64,000 nucleotides of DNA from Hyposmocoma kahamanoa (taxonomy: Eukaryota; Arthropoda; Insecta; Lepidoptera; Cosmopterigidae): the NCBI RefSeq assembly GCF_003589595.1, contig NW_020653945.1, positions 8,184,976 through 8,248,975 on the forward strand, read 5' to 3'. Shown piece by piece: positions 24,301 to 35,364 of this stretch. The number at the start of each line of letters is the position of its first letter. The stretch's first letter is position 1. Below the pieces are notes generated by a model that saw only the letters and a program-made list of their open reading frames with translations, was not told the DNA's origin and ran no database searches. The position numbers were made by a program, and so were the translations under genes.

Positions 24301-27300
24301 CTACCAAGTTACCACGAAAGAAAAACAACTTACAGAATCCAAGCAGAGCAAAGAGCCCCACGATAGACGTCCAGACCACAGGTGCGACCACCCATCGTAG
24401 CAGCAATATGTAGATGAAACAGATGATTACCACGACCACCAAAGCTCCTAACATGTACCAGCGGGATTGCACCAGGTCCTGGACTATTTGGGCTGATAGC
24501 TGCTCAAATGGAATAAACGAAACTATTAACTGGTATACCAGTTGTGCAGTTGGTCCATCTATATGATTATTTAAACTATTAGAGCGGTTGCACATGGCTA
24601 CTTTTAGCAGCGATACAAACGCGCGATTGCATCAATACTTATGTGCTTATGTTGCGAAAAATCTGTATAAGTTTATGCACATTGTCTTGTTTTGTTTATT
24701 TAAATTTAAAAGTGAAATAAATTAATAAATTTAATAAATTAAAAACGTGCATTGCGTTTGCATCTAGATTGTTTGTATCGCTGCTTAAATCGAGCGTGTG
24801 TGTTAAGGTAGATAATTAGCGATAGCATCGTTATTGCATCCGTAACCGCTGTTAAGGCCACCGCAAGTACTTTTAATTGATAATGCTAAACAAAGGATAA
24901 TATATGGCATGCTATTTTAGAACACAAAGCTTTTATCTTTCCCCCTTGAGTCATGCGTGTTGTGTATACAAGTCTTAAGTGTTTTCAAATCATTCGTGTT
25001 ATGTTGGTGTGAAGATTCAGAAACCTCATGCTTTTCAAATTCATAGTAAACGCTTAATAAAGAATTGAATCAGAAATGAAAACATATGTGTCGGCAACTA
25101 AATTTGAAAACAGCGTAACTCCGTTTTTGGACGGAATGTGTGTCACTGTTCAAGCACATTATCCGGCAATTAAAGCTTAAAATATAATATATGGAGCCTT
25201 TTTAGGTACAAAGTAAACGTATAATCATAAATTGTCTTATTCTTATATCTTGAAGGGCAGTAGAGTTCCTTGTGAAAGAGTTCCAGGGTGTCCAGGGAAG
25301 TACTGCCACCTTACCTATTTCTGCCGCCAAGCAGTAATGTCAGCATTACTGCGTTCCGGTTTTGAAGGGTAAGGGTGCTGGTGAAATTACAGACATAGGG
25401 AACTTGACAACTTATGTCTCAGGGTGACGGGCGCAGTAGCAGTGCCCCTCAGATCTTTGCGATTTAAAGCTCGTCCCGTCACTTGATATTATAAAAAAAA
25501 TTTAGTAATTCTGTTTTTATGCCTACTGAAAAGTTCACATCAATGGCGGTTACGAGGCTTAAGAATTTAACCGATGGTAACGTAGTTGTTAATATCTTGT
25601 TAAAATCATGTTATATAAATAGGTCTACAATATTTAGATTCAAATAATTACCTACTACGACTAAAAGTGTATGTATAAGTATTCTATGATTATCTATCAA
25701 ATCTTTTGTTATTGAAACGAATAGACTACATAATTCATATCAATGTTGACTAGTTATGGCATGGAACAAATATTTAATATGTCATGCGTCTTACCACGAA
25801 ATTATGTTGCCGCAATTCACACAGAACAATTTTAGTGCGTCATTATTTATAAAAGTACTTAATGACTCTACCTGATCAGCACGTGTGAATAATGAAGTAA
25901 GTTCTTCCAACACCTGTGATCCATCGAGTCCGACCGGCAGCGGTATGTTATTCATATGCAAGTACTCCTCGAACTCATTGAAGTCCACAAAGCACCTCCC
26001 CAAGACTGCTCCGATATGGACATGCACAACGACCGTTAGTATAATGAAGACAATACAGTGTATCTATGCTATTGGTATACATCATTATTACATGCAGTAC
26101 AAGTGAACAGGTTTACTTATAGAGAAATTAGACATTCAGGTGCAGGGTTATACTACATATTTATGTAGAGGTTTCAGATAGAGGCGATTATGTCGAACGT
26201 AGACGATAAGTAGCAAGTGCTTACAGGGTTAATACGAGAAAACGAGTTTTACTGCTGTACGGGAAACATGCTTACGCGCTTAACGGCTACCTACTATGTG
26301 TGTGTCGCGTTCGTTGGCGCCTCTAGTGAAGTACGTCACCCAACTTGCTGATATCCAGCCGACATAGGAATCCAAAGCTGTAGCTCTGTTCAGCAAAGTC
26401 TCCGTAGTCTCTTTAGCGTTTCGGAAGCAGATCTGGTTGTCCTTCTCAGTTTGTGCCCATGGAGAGTCGGGCTTTGGCGACTCCTTATTGCACGGTAGAG
26501 TGGACAGGTCCCCGATGCAACGGAACAACACTACGACGTGGTTATCAGTGTAATTCACTCTCAAACATGCAGTGGTGAGTATAGTTTCCAGGGAACTTCA
26601 TCACGCCACATGGCACACATCGTAACACAATTATACAAAAAAAGCTAAAGGTTGATTAGTGGCTTCAAAAGTTATTAAGTTTTTGACAACCGGCGAAACT
26701 TTTAATACTGACATGAATCTATAAAGTCACTAATTAAAAATATACTTGGATATTACCTGGCTGACTTTTTAAGACGTAAGATGTACATTTCCCTATATTC
26801 ATATTATGTTTGGCTTCCTTCAGTGTCATTTTCTGGACATTGATGTCGTCAGTGCAGATGATTTCCGACCTTAAGGCGTCGAGAGAGGCTGTGTTTGTAA
26901 TTTCCACGTTAAATACGTGAGTTTTCGATGGACATTTTTTTACGCATACCTGTAAAGAGATACAGTATTAATAAGTAATTTATAATATGAATATTTTATG
27001 TTCTACAACGTGTGAAAATTCGTTTTATACTTAATACTTGCCTGTTGGGTAGGACAACCAGTTATAGGTGTCCCGGGTGACAGACATTTTGATATATCGA
27101 AGAAGACTAAATACGGTTTGTGTTCGACGTTAGAGTCAAGTCCGCAACGTTTTCCGTTTGAATCGACTGGCGCAAGTATTTTCTTTACACTGCCCTGAGT
27201 CATACCTGCAATGAAGAAGTCACCTTATACCGTTGGTATAAAATGTACATTTGCTTACATGGAGTAACTCATAGGAAAACCTAAATATAGGTAGTAGTAA

Positions 27301-30300
27301 ATACTTATACCATGTATGTACTATTATAAGCATTTCGTAAAGTTTATTGTACCTATGGTCAATTTCAAACTTGTAACTGAAATAGAGTGAAAGTCTAAGA
27401 GTAAAACCCAACACAAATACATATTATAAACAATAAATATTTGTTGTTATTTCGTGACAACCATAATGCCAACTTTACCTATATATCTAGTACAATAACA
27501 TAAAGGTCAAATCACCGTGAAATTTAAACGCAGAACACTGCCCGGCGCCAACATATCGATTAACATTTCAAGTCTAGACACTAAAGTAGCAAATGCTGGT
27601 ATATTTTAAATTAGTAAGTATTCCGAGAAGTGACGAAAATATGCTTGCAATATAAACGCCAAATGTGTGTTTTTTTTAAATATTTATTTGATCATTATTG
27701 AACATGTCAGCCCCATTAAAAAACTATGGGTACCTCAAGAAAACACTTAATTAAATCCAGACAGATAAACCAAAATACTGCTTTTATTAATAGGTATATC
27801 AGTTTCACAGATTCGTTGTATTACGTTCGGTTCCCTTCGGCAAGTTATGTTAAAGAGTGGCGAAAATTTTAATAAACCACCATTGTCATTTGATATTTTC
27901 GGTATTGAATGTCAATGCTGAAGAGGACTGGTGTTCCTCATCATCATCGTACATTCATTATACGTTCCATTGGCACGACTTTCCTTTGTACGCCACAGCT
28001 TGCCGAGCTTGTCCAATGTGGGTTGCTGACTTCAGACATTTTCTAGTGAATGTGAACTTCTTCGAAGTAGTTTCATTAGGATTTTCTCTTCACCGTTAGC
28101 GAGACGATGGGGTGCATGAAAAGAGCCTCCCGCAATAACGTACGAATCGTATTCCTAGTGAGGGTCGAAACACATAACAGCGAATCGGGGCGACGCGAAT
28201 TGCTGCCACGGTTCGGGTAACCATTCTTTCGACGATCATCAATCGTACAGAACGTATTTTTTAAATAGGTAGCGACATGGATCGTATATAGAGTGTTGCA
28301 CTGTTGTTATTGATAAGGAAGTATAGGAAAACAAACACAAAGAGGATTTACACCGCAGGAATGCGCGATGTGGAGCAATTCGCAAATTCTTTCGATGCGT
28401 CGTGCGAGTTTTTGGATTTCAACAATCGGCAAGTACTCTACGCCACTTGGCAAATCCTTTCACCACGATTGGCGAACATATGTGTATGTAATTATTAATA
28501 CAAAGATCGAACACTCAGAAAAAATTCTTTCGATCCGGCTGGATTCGAACCGACGTCTTCTAGCATACCGTGCCAGACGCTATACCAACTAACCCACGGA
28601 ACGAACCAGCGGACCTCACGAATTTTGCTAAGTGCTTGTTGTCGTGTCTTTGTATTTGGGTTTTTCAACGACTTTTTAGTCGTAGCGCCATCGATGAGAA
28701 ATCTATGAAAGTTTTATCACCCAGTTAGATACCTTTAAAGCTACCGGCCCTGGCGAGAGATGTCGCTATTCAAAGTATTTTAAATTTTTATTGAACTGAT
28801 ATTCAATTGTTTTTTGTGAAATTACTCCACTAGTTAGCTAGTTAACAGGGATTTGAACCTTCGACTACTCAATTAAAGACTTCAGGGGAAAAATAATGAA
28901 AGACACTTCAAGAGAATTTTAGGAAAAATAATTTTCTAAAATTTGGAAAACTTTAAATTATTTGTGAAAAATACACTGAAAAAACGCACACTGTCTGAAA
29001 TAAAGTCCAGTCCAATGTAAACCATCTTAATAAATAAAAAAGTTCTTTATTCGTAGTTACAGTTATCACACTAATTATTTAATTATTTTATTGAATTTTT
29101 CTACCATTTCATCTACCTCACATTGAATAATGAACCTTACGTGAGTACTAGCGTCTTATTAGTCTTTTTCTTATTAAAACTAAACATGCTCAGTGTTTAA
29201 CGAACTCTATGATAGTATTAACCCAAAACAACTGTTCTCGTACCTATTAGATTACCACGTTCTTCATGTTTCAGTATTGCACGTGAAAAAATTCGATTTT
29301 CGAACTTACCCACATATCCCACGTATCCCCAAGCTCCAAGGAAGAGAATGAACACTATTAGCCATATTATGTCCGTGCAGGAACGATTGTGGATGGGCCC
29401 GTTGAAGTGCGGGTCGTATTTTAACGGCTCCCCTACAACCAACAAATAAAATTTATTTAAACAGTCTGGTGTCAAAGGAATCAATCAGAATCAGATGATA
29501 TTCTTATTCAAATGTCTATCCTAAATTTGCCTGGGAAAAATTGCTACATAGCGATAAGGCCGCCTGTTGCACATTAACTTACTACTACTATTAACTTAAG
29601 CTGTTTTTTTTTCTATTTTTTTTAACATCAAGTGACGGGATGAACAAGTCATGCGCCTGATGATACAGCTCTTTAAATCGCAAAGATACAATGCTGCGCC
29701 CATCAACCTGAGTCTTAAGTTGACAAGTCCCATGTGCCTATAATTTCACTAGCTTCCTTACCCTTCAAAATCGGAACACATTAATGCTGATATTACGGTT
29801 TTTCCTGGACGAACTCTTTGACAAGGAGCTCTACTGCTGATACATAGCAATAAGGTCGCCTGTTGCACATTAACTTACTATTACTATATACTCAAGCAAA
29901 TATATTGTTCTTTAACTACACTTCTATGTGCAATAAAGAATATTTTATTCATTCATTCATTCAAATGATTCGTACATTATAAACAAAGAAACAAGATCAC
30001 GTTGTGTCGAGGGCAATTTCGTACCTTGAAATTTTACTTTTATTTCAGAATATTTTGTAATAGGTACTTAAGGGAGTGATTACACTCATGGATGCAGAAT
30101 CGCATTAAACGGGCTAAAAAAGCTTCAAGTTCATTGGCGGTCAAAACTGTAGCGAAACCCGCAACCACTTTTTCGGTCTTGTTGCATGGACAAAACCTTT
30201 TTCTGACCGGCTCAAGGTGAATGTGTTAAGAGTGGATACCACCTCAGCTCGAATTCCGATGTTTCCCGTACTAATACGGTTCATTTTGCTTGGATCGAAC

Positions 30301-31344
30301 GCTTATCGAGTTCTTAGGTTTTCGCGATTGTTACACATAGGAAATGAAACTATTTTTCCGGATTTAAATCGCGTATATTTGTTTTTTCGGGCCCTTTACA
30401 GTGACCGTGACCATGTGACCTGTAATGGACCCGAAACGTCGGTTTGTTTGAAAAAACAAATATACGCCATTTAAATCCGGAAAAATAGTTTCATTTCCTA
30501 GACATTAATGCTGTTTGAAAAATGTAGGTATATCGTATAATATACGTGTTCCATTTAATTCAGTTGATTAAAAAAATCATTGGTGTATATATATATGTTA
30601 AGTGCCTATTGAATACAGCGGTTTTCTTGTACAATTTCGAGGTAAGTTTGTGTTCTTTCGTATCGTGAAAATTTTTAGGAATTGTGTTTTCACTCGGTAT
30701 AGTAATCAGTGTATATCCTCAATTTTACTATATATTTTTTCAAAGCGATTGATTCAACACTTTCACTGTTATGCGGAACCAACCAAAGTCATTTGAGGAT
30801 TGACTCTTAAATAATGCATGGTGACTCTATAATTTCCATATCAATTCTATTTGGAGACATTATGAACAATTGAAACAATGAAATCAGGCGTAGAAAAAAT
30901 ACATTCTTCATAAGTAGCATATACATTATAAACGAATTATAAATATTAAAATTACTTAAAACTTTGGAAACGATCTCTGAGTTCAAATTACAGCAATCAA
31001 AAATAAATGTACTTCTTTCAGATGTCAAACAGTGTCAAACAAACGTGTCTATACTATTGACAAGATAATGTACGTATCAATTATACATACATGGGTTAGC
31101 GTTGTTGTGACGTTTTATATAGATTAAATAACCCTATTTGGTATAAGCACTTAACATTTCTAAAATTGAAATTAACGTCGATTATACTTCTTTCCGTGTG
31201 AATTATTTCCTGTGTGATAATTTGGTCATATGAGTCGGTTTTGTTTTCAAGTAGGTACACTGATGTAAATATTGTTCATTCTAATAATTTTAGTTACTTA
31301 CTGGACTCTTCATAAGGAACGCAGCAATTGTCGCAACAACCCAT
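15345..31344 (-). CDS. Ctl2: Choline transporter-like protein, SLC44 / CTL2 type (14 exons, complete)
   Basis: SLC44 proteins are multispanning membrane proteins that carry choline and related cations. Exons: 31344-31302, 29432-29310, 27205-27042, 26949-26757, 26557-26291, 26005-25872, 24499-24334, 23464-23239, 22749-22569, 21157-21001, 20151-19998, 18411-18120, 17782-17557, 15451-15345; 2433 nt, 810 aa plus stop, all phases consistent. Landmarks: KYDPHFNGPIHNRSCTDI before TM1 (exon 2), a Cys-rich outer loop (exons 3-6), membrane helices in exons 7-9, CRNATCHF with an N-glycosylation sequon (exon 10), FSTWYWTFHKRDLP (exon 11), KCCFWCLEGFLKFINKNAYI and SARDAFSLLMRNI (exon 12), VDTLFLCF (exon 13), ERNDGSNDKPYFMS (exon 14). 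About ten helices are expected. The N terminus MGCCDNCC could be acylated. Intron 3 has a GC donor. Least certain is the exon 5 start. Other SLC44 members are alternatives to the CTL2 label. Confidence 0.93.
15535..15638. other. Assembly gap (10 N) flanked by identical 47-bp sequences
   Basis: N occupies 15582-15591. The 47 bases before it (15535-15581) are repeated exactly after it (15592-15638), starting gagggaaaccttaactcata. This is typical of two contigs joined without merging their overlap. It lies upstream of the last SLC44 exon, in the last intron. Confidence 0.9.
15790..15887. repeat. Dispersed repeat, copy 1 (related copy at 42327-42440)
   Basis: Both copies share aaatttattatgttttgtaa followed by aaag, gaacaaaag and attgttagyattttacaaa. 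It is a family of unknown type in the last SLC44 intron. Confidence 0.5.
17006..17306 (-). mobile_element. Family R repeat, copy 1
   Basis: This is one of eight copies of an element of about 300 bp. In its own orientation it starts near gtagagctccttgtgaaag and ends ttgatattata plus an A run, so it looks like a retroposed sequence. Conserved blocks include ccaagcagtaatgtcagcat, gacgggcgcagtg, cccctcagatctttgcg and gacttgttcgtcccgtcact. No RNA polymerase III boxes are evident. This copy lies in the last SLC44 intron. Confidence 0.75.
17838..18072 (-). mobile_element. tRNA-derived SINE, copy 1
   Basis: On the minus strand a tRNA-like head (box A-like TAGCCCAACGG, box B GGTTCGATTCTC at 18006-18017) is followed by a body with ttggtctctggtctgagtg, tactcatagtacagggaatt and gagatcccgcaattggtgta. 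The same body occurs in the interrupted copy at 18447-18920. It lies in intron 12 of the SLC44 gene. Confidence 0.75.
18447..18920 (+). mobile_element. tRNA-derived SINE, copy 2, interrupted by family R
   Basis: The head (box B-like GGGTTTGATTTCC at 18497) and early body end near 18547. The tail resumes at about 18847 with tagtacagggaattt, gagatca and aattggtgtggtt. The block between is a family R copy in inverse orientation. About 50 bases of SINE body are missing at the join. Confidence 0.7.
18548..18836 (-). mobile_element. Family R repeat, copy 2, nested in a SINE
   Basis: It runs from tataatatcaagtgacagga (tail side) to ggagcttaaactgctact (head side). It is inserted in the SINE at 18447-18920, which dates it as younger than that SINE. 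Confidence 0.75.
19146..19172. repeat. (ATA)n microsatellite
   Basis: Nine or so ata units, followed by a sequence ending in an aaataaataaataaaat tail; possibly the tails of retroposed elements. Confidence 0.7.
19477..19773 (+). mobile_element. Family R repeat, copy 3
   Basis: It is a near full-length copy from gcagtagagctccttgtgaa to cttgatattataaac. The frame MGLVNVCLRATGAVAVPLRS ... VMDRRVAYHQAHDLFVPSLD is open through it, as in copies 1 and 8. Confidence 0.75.
20283..20561. repeat. MITE-like repeat with AACCGAC(C/T)TCAAAA termini
   Basis: aaccgacctcaaaa at 20283-20296 is inverted at 20548-20561 (ttttgaagtcggtt). An inner hairpin tttttgttgga / tccaacaaaaa is at about 20457-20482. It lies in intron 10 of SLC44. 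Confidence 0.55.
20779..20815 (+). pseudogene. Half-tRNA-like fragment
   Basis: tttcatagctcagttgggag followed by agcgttagccccgg resembles the 5' half of a tRNA with box A. No T arm or box B follows, so it is a truncated tRNA or SINE head. Confidence 0.35.
21321..21512. other. GC-rich island in an AT-rich intron
   Basis: About 190 bp with many CG dinucleotides (gcggcccgcgccgcgcg and similar) sits in an intron of SLC44, next to short cgaatattcg palindromes. Short frames are open on both strands, which is expected from the base composition. It could be a worn transposon or a CpG-rich regulatory segment; I cannot tell which. Confidence 0.35.
22087..22345 (+). repeat. Dispersed repeat, copy 1 (related copy at 52227-52500)
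   Basis: The shared order is gtgaaatattatttg, gtcttatcggttcatcttta, acaaaagagtgag, tgtatagtgcaaacaa, agtttaaacactttta and tattttacgaagta. Type unknown. It lies next to SLC44 exon 9. Confidence 0.6.
23598..23760. repeat. Imperfect inverted repeat around AATAACGGATAAC
   Basis: aataacggataac near 23606 is inverted as gttatccgttatt near 23727, with further matching outward (acatatt/aatatgt). It is a possible MITE in intron 8 of SLC44. Confidence 0.4.
25257..25501 (+). mobile_element. Family R repeat, copy 4, internal deletion
   Basis: Matches run from gcagtagagttccttgtgaa to ttgatattataaaaaaaa. The segment between gcgatttaaagct and cgtcccgtcact is missing about 60 bp compared with other copies. 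Confidence 0.7.
28105..28485 (-). repeat. Diverged family Q repeat
   Basis: The minus strand shows ccaatcgtggtgaaagg, atttgccaag, ttgccgattgttg and, at the far end, ggctcttttcatgcacccc. These are in the same order as the copy at 10366-10535 but spread over more sequence. It adjoins the tRNA-like repeat copy B. Confidence 0.4.
28489..28701 (-). repeat. Dispersed repeat with internal tRNA-like segment, copy B
   Basis: The minus strand tRNA-like part (about 28547-28610) reads TGGGTTAGTTGGTATAGC, TCTGGCACGGTATGCTAGA (stem pairs here) and GGTTCGAATCC. The normally invariant T before the anticodon is C, and the acceptor stem pairs poorly. Flanks match copy A at 2863-3086. Confidence 0.6.
29525..29965 (+). 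mobile_element. Non-LTR 3' end, interrupted by family R
   Basis: The sequence gcctgggaaaaattgctaca, gcgataaggccgcctgttgc and, after an interruption, gtgcaataaagaatatttta with an attc tail is the same 3' UTR type as at 37710-37830. Family R lies between, flanked by two copies of a 47-bp segment (29545-29591 and 29841-29887). Confidence 0.6.
29615..29840 (-). mobile_element. Family R repeat, copy 5, with internal deletions
   Basis: The core blocks caagtgacgggatgaacaag, ttgacaagtcccatgtgcc, ccttacccttcaaaatcgga and acaaggagctctactgct are present. Parts of the middle are missing. Confidence 0.7.
30339..30499. repeat. Foldback element, 50-bp arms
   Basis: Arms 30339-30388 and 30450-30499 (aggaaatgaaactatttttc...) differ at one base in 50. 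The 61-bp centre includes ggaccc-gaaacgtcgg. A diverged relative is at about 45717-45967. It lies in SLC44 intron 1. Confidence 0.75.
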
Positions 31345-34300
31345 TTCTATAGGTAGCCACTATAGTTCAAATCGTAGAATTTCGTTTTCTTCATTATTTT
31401 CAGTTTATATTGCACACGATTATATTTCGTAAAGTCTTACAGCCATACGTGGTCAAGCACTATCCGATACTAAGATTTGTTATCATAGTTTGTGATAAGG
31501 CATCGTTTATCTGACCGAAAATTTATTAGTAAATTTATTAGTACTTTAATAAGGGATATAGAGGAGGAACCAAAATAAACATAAGTAAAAAGCGAAAATC
31601 ATAGCCTACGAGATCTTGATAACAACAGCACTAGTAACAATCATAGATAAGATGAAGCAGGAAAATGTAGGTGAACTAATGTACTTATTATTGAATAGGT
31701 TATTGAATAGGTCGTTACAGATGCAGAATTGTAGGTAAGTAATCAGGGCGAGTGCGATAGCGTGGAAATTTTAAGAGTCTAATTGCATCGTTAAACTGGT
31801 TTCGTTATGAGTTATTAGAAAACTATTTTTTCTCCTATTACTATTGTAAATAGAAAATAACTATTGTAAATAACCTTGGTAAAATCTTTTACAAAAATAT
31901 TAAGATAAGGTGTAAGCTCACAATTTTTTTTTAAACTAAGATTTTTTCCAATTTTTTTACTTAATGCAAATAAAATTGATGATGCGTCATTACTTAGGAT
32001 AATGGACAAATTCATGCAAAAACTTCGGCGTAGAAAAACCAGACCGTAATTACTTTAAACATCACAAGTAACTTCTTGCCTTAAACTATACATGTAAATA
32101 ATTTTTTTTAAACATAATTTTACAGTTCCTAGTAATGTTTACCCACATGCCATCAACAAATACTCGTATAGATACATTAAAATTGCCAGATACGGTGATA
32201 TCACTGGAGCAAAAACCATAAATTTAACTATGACGTTAGTTGGTTTACTGTGCCAACGGCAACAACCAATTTAAGGCCTTCTCAAATAACGCTGTGCAAA
32301 TTGAGTTATTTTAAAGATTTCGGGTGTAACTAGAGGTATCTACAAGTATCTATACTATACATAATAGATAATACTAGTAAAGATTACATAGAGTAAAGTG
32401 ATTTTTATGTAAATTTTGAATGAATTCGGTGATAGTATCTAATATACCGATATAGTATATTACATATACAATGGAAGTTTTTGGGTGATTTCACATATTG
32501 TACTGTTAAAATAATAAAGCCGAATAAAAGTTATCTACTATATTCGTTAATATAATTCTCACGACTTTGCAGATGTGCTCTTGTTACACCAATATATACG
32601 ATAACATCTTTTGGTCTTGCTAATCGTTAGCAATTTGATTTGTGACACTGTGCACACAGGTAAAAATAATAAATAGAGGAGCATAAATACACAAAACAGA
32701 AGACATAGAGGGCTAAGTAATATATAATATTATTACAAACAGCTTGTCAAATGACATTTGTGATAATATTATGTAATTTACACAAACTTGTATACAATAT
32801 GGGCAACACCAAACCGGTTATATTCACGTTCACGGTTTATTAGATATTAGATTATATCACACAATTGTCACGGACACATAAATTGTGGTAACAAGTTGAT
32901 TAGACACTCTTAGCAAGAGTTGTCATAGACTATACATATATTTTACTTTTATTAATGCTTGCAATATGGATGAACTCAGTGCTTTGCTGACACTAATAAA
33001 TGTAACGCACAGTGTCGCATCACCGATCGCACTAACTCACCTTGACTAACGTGGTTGTCGACAATTCACGAAATGTAAAGCGCGTTTTACATTGGTGTTA
33101 TCTCTATTATGCGAACTAAATCTTTTACACTTTATTATCCTACAAATGTCACTTGCTACATGTTTTGGTACATTAGGTTAAGACCCCATTTATACGTACA
33201 GCACCGCGTTCATGTCAAATGCGTGTTCTAAGGATTTTGTTAGCAAGCTTGATGCTGAAGCACGCAGATGATACTTTATAACTAACTTGACCATTACTTT
33301 TTTCCTCAGAGCGGGACGCCTGTAAATTTATTATTGTTTTTTTAAAAAAAACATGTTTATGATAGTAACGAAATGTTTAATGATAAAAAAATAAAAAGAA
33401 TTAAAATTGTTTAATGAATCAATATTTTAAAAAATAACTTCTCTTGTGTAGTCTGGTGCTCGATGTCTGGTTGACTGGCTTTATAAGTTTTCACTTTCGC
33501 GCCATTTTATTAAATTTATTGTTACATTTGTGTTCTGTTTTTGTGAAAGCGGGACACTTTTATGTATTTTGGGGACAGCGGGACACGAAGGCTTAAAGCG
33601 GGACTGTCCAACTCAAAACGGAACGTATGGTCACGTCATTTATAACAAAATAGTAGTTTAGTATGGATGCAGAGCTGAAATGTGCTGATAAGTGGCGTCC
33701 AACCTTTAGCCGCATTTTATCTCTTTGGATCTTGGGTCAAGTTCAAATTTTTTGGCAACTATATTATAGTTTAAGGTTACTTTAGTTGGCTTGAATTTGT
33801 CCTTGTTAGTCGTTATATGCATTGTTCAGTGTTTTTGTTATGTTCGAGGCCTTGATTTTTACAATTTCAGATAAATTATCTACATGTACTAAGTATAACA
33901 CTTAATACAAGTATAACACTAACACTAATAATTACAACACTACATACAAGAGGTCCAAAACGTTGAATACATTAATTACAGTATGTAATAAATATAAATC
34001 AATTTTGACCATCATTTCGTGGATTCACACACTTATTCGTTAGACCTCATTACGTCGCGTATACTTATTTAATTCTAAGTCATAATTTTGGTTAAGCTGT
34101 ACTATTAGCAAAATTGTGTCCCAAAAAATTTTGTTTGCTAACGGACATTGTAGCTAGTCCCTTTCGTCCTTTGCTTTCATTACCCTTTTAAGACAAAAAC
34201 CTTTTGTTTATAATAAAAATATGATGTAGTACTTAAACGCCATCGTTGACAAGAACAAGCAAACTGCGACCGCTTCTAACCGTTCGTCGTTTGCCTGTTG

Positions 34301-35260
34301 GCAAAAAGAACCCGTACGATAGTAGAAGTCTGTAATGTTATTTTCTTTCATCTCTGAGTTATCAACTAGATAAATTTATACTTATTCACTAAAGACAGAA
34401 GGACTTTACATATACGGAATTTCATATCTACTAACAAATTCTCTTCATATTACTATTTCTGTCTTATGTCTATAGCCTAATATCACGATGGGAATGGTAG
34501 CGACATGGTGACGGTATTGTTATTTACGTCCGCGGATGAGCGGTCGGCAGTCGCTGTGGACGCTGCGCCCACGTTGACGTAAATAAACGCATGATATTGC
34601 GCTATTATGTGTGTTACACGGGAGTATTTGGGGTAAGCCACACGGGTAAGCCTTGTTCGATTTTATGACTGCTCATGTTGTAAAATCATAGCACATTCGG
34701 TGTTTTTTTCGCCAGCCGATAGAGCCCAAAACGTGTTAGTAGAGTTTTAGAATTACGTTGTTATTATTCAACGTAATTACTCTTGTCTAATTGCCATAGC
34801 AATTTAGTAGTTTGCTTTAGCATCCTTCACTGAATATAAAGTTCATTGTCTTTATCGATGTGAAGTGCACGCTATTTCGGTATTCGTTAGCGTTAGAATT
34901 AGAATTGTTTGGAGACATTTGAAAAAAGGTCACCGTCCTCGAACGCTTGCTGGCATTGGATACGTCAAATTAAGTCTAATTAGTACTATACTGACTCACT
35001 TCCCCTTGTGGATTTCATCAACGTGACTGTAACTAACACTTTTCCACCGTGACAATCCTTTGTCTTGCTACGATTGTTTCGTCACGGGGAAATCACAATC
35101 GCTCTACAATTTTCTTGCAATTAATTAATGCACTCATGTTTATTAAACTTGTTCCTGTAATGAAGGTTACTACTTATTTACGTTATTGGTGTACACAATA
35201 TAGTCTAATCATCGTATTCTGGGTTTTAATATACGACACACACAGCTCACTGGCACTTAT
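31345..35260. other. Region upstream of SLC44, no gene seen
   Basis: This stretch is AT-rich and has no frame with protein-like content. It must hold the SLC44 promoter and any 5' UTR exon, but I cannot place them. Four copies of gcgggac lie at 33311, 33549, 33578 and 33598. Confidence 0.4.
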
Positions 35261-35263
35261 TCA

Positions 35264-35309
35264 CACAAACACACACACACTCACACCCACACACTCACAC
35301 CCACACATA

Positions 35310-35362
<53 letters not shown>

Positions 35363-35364
35363 AC
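35264..35364. repeat. (CA)n microsatellite
   Basis: Imperfect at first (cacacccacacactcacac), then a pure ac run until about 35356. Confidence 0.9.
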
